This document shows positions 6,035 through 9,619 of a DNA stretch of 9,619 nucleotides, one piece after another. How positions within the stretch are numbered: position 1 is the first letter of the stretch; each line of letters opens with the position of its first letter. Source of the DNA: an uncultured Oscillospiraceae bacterium (GTDB lineage Bacteria > Bacillota > Clostridia > Oscillospirales > Acutalibacteraceae). The position numbers and the translations under genes were made by a program. Under the pieces are notes generated by a model, which did no database searches, was not told where the DNA came from, and was given only the letters and a program-made list of their open reading frames with translations. The stretch spans positions 1 through 9,619 of the forward strand of contig USCI01000087.1 in assembly GCA_900553255.1 (NCBI GenBank), written 5' to 3'.

Positions 6035-6820
6035 TCAGATGTCCAGCGTCAGCCCGTCGAAGGCCGCATACAGCCCGTCGCGCGCGAGGATCTCCTGCGT
6101 TTCGGCGTGCGGGCGGTGCAGCGTGCGCGCGAGGTGCGACAGGTAAATCCGCCCGTTTGGCGCAAACACCCCGAGCGGGCGCATGCTCTTGAGCATCAGC
6201 CGGATCATCGGGATGCTGTTGTGCGCTGCCAGCCGTTCGTCGCCCTCGTAATCGCCCACCGTGCCGTCGAACACGAACAGGTCGATCCGCTTTCCGATGA
6301 GCGCCTCGAGGGTCGCGGTCAGCAGCCAGCCGCCGTCGCAGCCGTAGAACAGCCGGCGGCCGCCCTCTTCGATCAGATAGTGCAGCGGCGTCTCGGGGGT
6401 TTCTTCCACCCGGTGGTTCGCCGCAAGCGGGGTGAGGGTGAGTGTATCGAGCTGTACCGGCTGTCCCGCAATCAGCGGGCACAGCAGGGTGCCGGGGACA
6501 CCGGACACCCGTGCGCAGGCGTTCAGCTCGCACCAGATGCGCAGCGGTTCCTGCCGGTTTCCGACCACCGCCTCAAGGGATGCCGGGTCGAAGTGATCCT
6601 CGTGGGTGTGGGTGATGATCAGGTCGGTGACCGCCTGCGGATCGGCACCGAGGATGCGCATGGCTTCCGGCACGGTCGGGCCGCAGTCGATGAGGATGTG
6701 TCCGTCGAGCAGCGCGGCGGCATAGCGTCGGTGATCGGGGTCAAAACGGTCGGGACACACGGTTTGGATGGCTTCCCTGTCCGCATCGGCGGCACAGGTG
6801 CCCAGAAAGGTCAGCTGCAT
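6035..6820 (-). CDS. Metallo-beta-lactamase-fold hydrolase from internal start (PhnP-like)
   Basis: Initiation at ATG 6820, with AAGGAGG 9 nt upstream, gives a 261-residue stand-alone hydrolase. It begins MQLTFLGTCAA, the normal first strand of the fold, which suggests that this is the ancestral start. Zinc-binding residues visible in its own numbering are THTHEDH at 70-76 (His71, His73, Asp75, His76), His136 (AANHR), Asp162 (GCDGGW) and His229 (YLSHL). The layout resembles PhnP-type phosphodiesterases, which hydrolyse cyclic phosphodiesters, but the substrate is not deducible. It is listed separately because the ribosome binding site argues for translation as its own protein, whether or not the fused form exists. 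Confidence 0.65.
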   Translation of the reverse strand: MQLTFLGTCAADADREAIQTVCPDRFDPDHRRYAAALLDGHILIDCGPTVPEAMRILGADPQAVTDLIITHTHEDHFDPASLEAVVGNRQEPLRIWCELNACARVSGVPGTLLCPLIAGQPVQLDTLTLTPLAANHRVEETPETPLHYLIEEGGRRLFYGCDGGWLLTATLEALIGKRIDLFVFDGTVGDYEGDERLAAHNSIPMIRLMLKSMRPLGVFAPNGRIYLSHLARTLHRPHAETQEILARDGLYAAFDGLTLDI

Positions 6821-7510
6821 GGGTTTACTCCTCCTTCGTTTTTTCGCTTTTTCTTTATTCCGGAATTTCCGCTGTACGATCATGGTGACCACCAGCGCCG
6901 CCACCAGCGCGCCGGTCGGGATGAGGAACTGCGGCGACAGGGGATCGTGCACGGCGCTGCCCATGAGGGTGACCGCAATCGCCTGCGGCGCGCAGCCGAC
7001 CATGGAGGCGAGGAAAAATTGACGGAAGCGCACCCGCTGCGCGCCGGCGATGAAGCTGACCGGGTCGGTGGCCAGCCCCGGCATCAGCCGCAGCAGTGCA
7101 ATGGTGCCGAAATTGTCGAGGGTATCCGAGCTCAGCACCCGGTCGAGGGTGCGGCTCCGCCCGCGCAGCCGGTCGAGCAGCGGGAGCAGAAAACGGCTGC
7201 CAAAGCGCCGGCCCAGGAAATAATCCATCGTGAATTCCAGCGACAGCCCGCCCACGGTGACCAGAAAGGCGATCAGCGGCGAAAACAGCAGCCCGGTGAT
7301 CAGGTACACCAGCGGCTGCGGCAGGATTACCAGGGTCACCGCCTTGAGCAGGTACAGGATCACCACGACCGGGATCGCCCAAAGGGAATCCTTGAACCGC
7401 TCGGCAAAGGCGTTGACATCCATGCGCAGCAGCTGCGTCACCAGCAGCAGCGCAATCAGCACAACCAGCGCCGCCACGGCGCCGAACCAGAACTTATAGC
7501 GCTTTTTCAC
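6035..7510 (-). CDS. In-frame fusion: VTT/DedA-type membrane domain plus metallo-beta-lactamase-fold hydrolase
   Basis: One open frame of 491 codons joins two unrelated domains. Residues 1 to about 225 are a TVP38/TMEM64 (VTT, DedA superfamily) integral membrane domain: hydrophobic segments near 8-28, 45-65, 67-90 and 195-213, plus the conserved stretch FGTIALLRLMPGLATDPVSFIAGA (134-157), of the kind linked to lipid scrambling in this superfamily. Residues 231-491 are a metallo-beta-lactamase-fold hydrolase. The join RNKEKAKKRRRSKP (217-230) is a basic tail, as expected at the end of a membrane domain. The start is GTG 7510 with AAAGGGGG 7 nt upstream, 36 nt after trmL. A complete internal Shine-Dalgarno and ATG sit at the junction, so a free hydrolase is probably also made. 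The fusion may be a recent frameshift or a sequence error (see findings). Both domains are firmly recognised; substrate and ion or lipid specificity are unknown. Confidence 0.75.
   Translation of the reverse strand: MKKRYKFWFGAVAALVVLIALLLVTQLLRMDVNAFAERFKDSLWAIPVVVILYLLKAVTLVILPQPLVYLITGLLFSPLIAFLVTVGGLSLEFTMDYFLGRRFGSRFLLPLLDRLRGRSRTLDRVLSSDTLDNFGTIALLRLMPGLATDPVSFIAGAQRVRFRQFFLASMVGCAPQAIAVTLMGSAVHDPLSPQFLIPTGALVAALVVTMIVQRKFRNKEKAKKRRRSKPMQLTFLGTCAADADREAIQTVCPDRFDPDHRRYAAALLDGHILIDCGPTVPEAMRILGADPQAVTDLIITHTHEDHFDPASLEAVVGNRQEPLRIWCELNACARVSGVPGTLLCPLIAGQPVQLDTLTLTPLAANHRVEETPETPLHYLIEEGGRRLFYGCDGGWLLTATLEALIGKRIDLFVFDGTVGDYEGDERLAAHNSIPMIRLMLKSMRPLGVFAPNGRIYLSHLARTLHRPHAETQEILARDGLYAAFDGLTLDI
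6818..6852 (-). promoter_or_regulatory. Internal ribosome binding site and A-runs at the VTT-MBL junction
   Basis: On the minus strand: an A5 run (6848-6852), GCG, an A6 run (6839-6844), CG, the Shine-Dalgarno AAGGAGG (6830-6836), AGTAAACCC and ATG (6818-6820). A TAA at 6825-6827 lies just behind the Shine-Dalgarno but out of frame with the VTT reading. One additional A in either run would bring it into frame. Confidence 0.8.
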
Positions 7511-7546
7511 GGCGTTCCCCCTTTCGCTGCGGCGGTACGGCGCCGG

Positions 7547-8047
7547 TCAGTCGTCGTACCGGGTCAGATGGCCGGCGGTGCGCATGTTGGGATAACCCCA
7601 CTGCCGCCACACCTCATAGGCGCCCACCGCCACCGCGTTGGACAGATTCAGGCTGCGTGCGGCATCGTCGTCGAGCATCGGCAGCCGTACGCAGTGCTCC
7701 GGATGCGCGTGCAGCAGCTCCTCCGGCAGGCCGGCCGTCTCCTTGCCGAACACCAGATAGGCGCCGTCCGGATAGCTCACGGACGAGTGGATATGTTTCG
7801 CCTTGGTGGAAAAATAAAAGTACGGCCCGCTGTTGCGCCGGAAAAACTCCTCCAGGCTGTCGTACATGGTGATGTCCAGCAGCCGCCAGTAATCCAGTCC
7901 CGCCCGCTTGAGCTGCCGGTCGTCGATCCGGAAGCCCAGCGGCCCCACCAGGTGCAGCCGCGCACCGGTCGCCGCGCAGGTCCGGCTGATGTTGCCGGTG
8001 TTCTGCGGGATCTCCGGCTCTACCAGTACAATATTCAGCGTTGGCAT
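7547..8047 (-). CDS. trmL: tRNA (cytidine/uridine-34-2'-O)-methyltransferase TrmL
   Basis: TrmL is a small SPOUT (SpoU-class) enzyme that uses S-adenosylmethionine to methylate the 2'-hydroxyl of the wobble base in tRNA-Leu isoacceptors. It acts as a homodimer in the cytosol. The 166-residue protein has the expected length with no extra RNA-binding domain. The three SPOUT motifs are clear: EPEIPQNTGNISRTC at 10-24, LVFGKETAGLPEELL at 98-112 (the knotted SAM loop) and RSLNLSNAVAVGAYE at 131-145. The ATG at 8047 starts directly with the first strand, but its Shine-Dalgarno is weak (GCGGG, 7 nt upstream). It lies 61 nt after manA and 36 nt ahead of the VTT-MBL gene, probably in one transcript. 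Call is secure. Confidence 0.95.
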   Translation of the reverse strand: MPTLNIVLVEPEIPQNTGNISRTCAATGARLHLVGPLGFRIDDRQLKRAGLDYWRLLDITMYDSLEEFFRRNSGPYFYFSTKAKHIHSSVSYPDGAYLVFGKETAGLPEELLHAHPEHCVRLPMLDDDAARSLNLSNAVAVGAYEVWRQWGYPNMRTAGHLTRYDD

Positions 8048-8108
8048 ACAATAACCCGCTTTCCCGGAATATACAATAAGTAAATTGCCGTAGGGATTTT
8101 GCTGTTCG

Positions 8109-9083
8109 TTATACCCGGCTGCTGAGGATTTCCGCCGTTCCCCCGACGGCCTCGATATGCGCGGTGCAGCCCGCGGGCAGGAAGATGCTTGCGCCCCTGG
8201 CCAGCTCGAGCACCTCGCCGCCGCCGTCGGGGATCAGCCGGGCGGCCCCTTCGAGCAGCAGCAGCGACGTGAAGCTGTCGGAGCAGCCGACGCCGAGGCT
8301 GCCCTGCACCTGCAGCAGCTGGGCGGTGAAGAATTCGCAGGAAGCCAGCGTGCGCACGCTGCCGCCGGGCAGCGCGGTGATCTCGCCGACCGCGCCGTAG
8401 GGCACGGCGGTGGGGTGGGTGACGGTGACGTCGGCGGCCTTATCCACGTGCAGCGCGCGGGGCTTGCCGTCCGCGCCGAGGCGGCCGTAATCCGACACGC
8501 GGTAGGTGGTGTTGGAGTTCTGCTGCACCTCCGCGACCAGGATGCCGGCGCCGATGGCGTGCAGCGTGCCGGCCGGGATGAAGAACACATCCCCCTTATG
8601 TACCGGGACGAACTGGCAGATGTCGGTCAGGGTGTTGTCGAGCGCGCGGCGGCGGAATTCCTCCCGGGTGACGCCGCAGTTGAGCCCGTAAATCAGCTCG
8701 GCGCCCGGCTCGCAGTCCACGATGTACCACATTTCGGTCTTGCCGAATTCCCCTTCGTTTTTGAGCGCGTAGGCGTTGTCGGGGTGCACCTGGATGGAAA
8801 GCCGGTCGTGGGCGTCGATGAGCTTGATGAGCAGGGGGAAATAGGGGAAGGCCGCCGCCTTTTCCCCGAGCGCACTCTCTCCCCACAGGGCGAGCACCTG
8901 CTCGAGCGTTTTGCCGGCGTGCTCACCGTTTACCACGGTGGAAGCGCCGTCCTTATGGCAGGCGAGCATCCAGGCCTCCGCCGCCTTTTCGCTGTCGCAG
9001 GCAAAGCCGAAATCGGTTTTCAGCCGGGTGCCGCCCCATAAATAATCCTTGATGCAGGGCTTGAGCGCGAGGGGATAGAACAT
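8109..9083 (-). CDS. manA: Mannose-6-phosphate isomerase, class I (zinc-dependent cupin)
   Basis: Interconverts mannose 6-phosphate and fructose 6-phosphate, feeding mannose into glycolysis or supplying mannose 6-phosphate for GDP-mannose. The 324-residue length fits the short Bacillus-type ManA. Zinc ligands and neighbours are visible: QVHPDN at 98-103 (His100), KTEMWY at 115-120 (Glu117) and GTLHAIGAG at 172-180 (His175). The active-site stretch QQNSNTTYRVSDYGR is at 187-201. A second cupin-like part covers roughly 240-324, with DGGGEVLELARGASIFLPAG near 286-305. ATG 9083 is chosen because AAAGGCGG lies 8 nt upstream and MFYPLALKP is the normal N-terminus; the frame stays open to 9176, but that stretch overlaps the promoter. 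It heads the minus-strand run manA, trmL, VTT-MBL, Gfo/Idh. Confidence 0.95.
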   Translation of the reverse strand: MFYPLALKPCIKDYLWGGTRLKTDFGFACDSEKAAEAWMLACHKDGASTVVNGEHAGKTLEQVLALWGESALGEKAAAFPYFPLLIKLIDAHDRLSIQVHPDNAYALKNEGEFGKTEMWYIVDCEPGAELIYGLNCGVTREEFRRRALDNTLTDICQFVPVHKGDVFFIPAGTLHAIGAGILVAEVQQNSNTTYRVSDYGRLGADGKPRALHVDKAADVTVTHPTAVPYGAVGEITALPGGSVRTLASCEFFTAQLLQVQGSLGVGCSDSFTSLLLLEGAARLIPDGGGEVLELARGASIFLPAGCTAHIEAVGGTAEILSSRV

Positions 9084-9122
9084 GACAGGATCCGCCTTTC
9101 GTGATGAAATTTGTCTGTTTGT

Positions 9123-9151
9123 ATTGTAATCGAAAAATCCGGGTTTGACAA
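9123..9151 (-). promoter_or_regulatory. Sigma-A type promoter for manA
   Basis: On the minus strand TTGTCA (complement of 9146-9151) is followed after exactly 17 nt by TACAAT (complement of 9123-9128), both close to consensus. Transcription would begin near 9116, leaving a leader of about 33 nt before the manA ATG. Confidence 0.8.
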
Positions 9152-9275
9152 CCGCGTTTTCAAAACGGTTTCCCAAAATTTCCGCTGCTGCCAGCGTTTC
9201 CCGCGGCTGAAATCCGCCTGGCGGGGGAAAATAGCGAATGTACCCCAGTAAATGCAGTCAAGGGAGGTTTTGACA

Positions 9276-9455
9276 ATGACTAAGGGTGTTATGGGTTTTG
9301 TGAGAGGTGCCGGTATGGGCATCGCGCTGGGCTGTGTGGTTGGTGCGGTCGGCAGCAGCTACATGCGCAGCAACAAAAAGGGGATCAAAAAGAATGTGGG
9401 CAAGGCGCTGCACAGCGTCGGCGACCTGATGGAGAACGTCACCAAAATGTTCTGA
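9276..9455 (+). CDS. Small glycine-rich, probably membrane-associated protein (hypothetical)
   Basis: A 59-residue protein that I cannot assign to a named family. Residues 6-33 form one hydrophobic, glycine- and alanine-rich segment (GFVRGAGMGIALGCVVGAVG) that could span the membrane and pack through glycine-zipper contacts. Residues 38-51 are basic (RSNKKGIKKNVGKALHS), followed by an amphipathic end GDLMENVTKMF. The plan, an N-terminal glycine-rich anchor and a charged helix, resembles YtxH-like small proteins, but that is only a likeness. ATG 9276 is chosen over an in-frame ATG at 9252 because AAGGGAGG (9260-9267) lies 8 nt before it. It is divergent from manA and followed by a strong hairpin and repeat copy C. 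The good ribosome site, intact frame and terminator argue that it is a real gene. Confidence 0.8.
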   Translation: MTKGVMGFVRGAGMGIALGCVVGAVGSSYMRSNKKGIKKNVGKALHSVGDLMENVTKMF

Positions 9456-9458
9456 CAG

Positions 9459-9490
9459 CAAGCCCCCGGCATGGGAATGCCGGGGGCTTG
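9459..9490 (+). terminator. Strong stem-loop after the small membrane protein gene
   Basis: A 14-bp perfect stem, left arm 9459-9472, loop GGGA 9473-9476, right arm 9477-9490, starting 3 nt after the stop codon. The following TGCGTGG is not a U-tract. As with the hairpin after the GNAT gene, this is a U-poor stem followed closely by a repeat copy. Confidence 0.75.
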
Positions 9491-9523
9491 TGCGTGGAGA
9501 AAAGCGGGTGGATGAACAGCGGG

Positions 9524-9619
9524 TGCCCAAATGCGGCGTTTCACGCCGCATCGGGAAACCCCTTGATAGGGTTTCCCACGAGGCAACAGCCCACCGGGCT
9601 GTTGCCTCTCCCTTCCTGA
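9524..9619 (+). repeat. Mosaic hairpin repeat, copy C (cut by the window end)
   Basis: Begins with TGCCCAAATG, as in copy B, and contains hairpin 1 (9531-9551), hairpin 2 (9553-9577, loop CTTGATA with one base different from A and B) and hairpin 3 (9580-9608, the copy A version). The linker TCCCTTCCTGA is cut by the window edge. It lies 33 nt after the terminator of the small membrane protein gene, in the same direction. Confidence 0.85.

Noticed and set aside
6839..6845. Programmed -1 ribosomal slippage at A AAA AAC in the VTT-MBL junction.
   Set aside because: The heptamer is present but is not positioned in the reading frame required for simultaneous slippage (the first A is codon position 1), and the Shine-Dalgarno lies downstream rather than upstream.
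5639..8083. Plus-strand open frame of 814 codons spanning the Gfo/Idh start, VTT-MBL and trmL.
   Set aside because: It runs antisense across three recognised genes and two intergenic gaps, is rich in Gln, Arg and His without domain signs, and is best explained by codon bias of the real genes.

Overview
The window looks like chromosomal DNA of a GC-rich, anaerobic Gram-positive bacterium of the Clostridia, probably an Oscillospiraceae/Ruminococcaceae-type gut organism. This is inferred from strong AGGAGG-type ribosome binding sites, the compact nadA-nadB-nadC operon, the protein flavour (short ManA, TrmL, Gfo/Idh proteins) and the GC-rich coding sequence; no marker gene proves the taxon.

Layout. 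On the plus strand at 61-561 lies a GNAT acetyltransferase ending in a GC-rich hairpin. A gene-free stretch (562-957) then holds a long mosaic of hairpins (repeat copy A), a bidirectional terminator and the 3' end of the NAD operon. On the minus strand, nadA (4266-3361), nadB (3332-1836) and nadC (1794-958) form a complete de novo quinolinate/NaMN operon: L-aspartate to iminoaspartate (NadB), to quinolinate (NadA), to nicotinate mononucleotide (NadC). A good promoter (4333-4362) and an 18-bp palindrome lie ahead of nadA. The second gene-free stretch (4267-4735) contains this promoter, the terminator of the next minus-strand unit, and repeat copy B. A second minus-strand run goes manA (9083-8109), trmL (8047-7547), a VTT/DedA-type membrane domain joined in frame to a metallo-beta-lactamase-fold domain (7510-6035), and a Gfo/Idh/MocA oxidoreductase (5917-4736). 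A divergent plus-strand gene for a 59-residue glycine-rich membrane-type protein (9276-9455) follows, then repeat copy C, which runs off the window end.

The genes are mostly housekeeping. The unusual content is non-coding: a dispersed element of about 205 bp built from six consecutive hairpins, present twice in full and once cut by the window edge, with an exact 23-nt piece of it also beside nadC. Each copy lies directly 3' of a gene and in that gene's sense. Copies A and B are nearly identical except in hairpin 3, where six base-pair positions differ and all six are changed on both arms, keeping a 13-bp stem and 3-nt loop. That is a strong sign that the fold, not the sequence, is preserved. 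A second point is the VTT-MBL fusion: it keeps a full internal Shine-Dalgarno and ATG, and one extra A in an upstream A-run would restore a stop codon just after that Shine-Dalgarno, so it may be a recent frameshift fusion or a sequence error.
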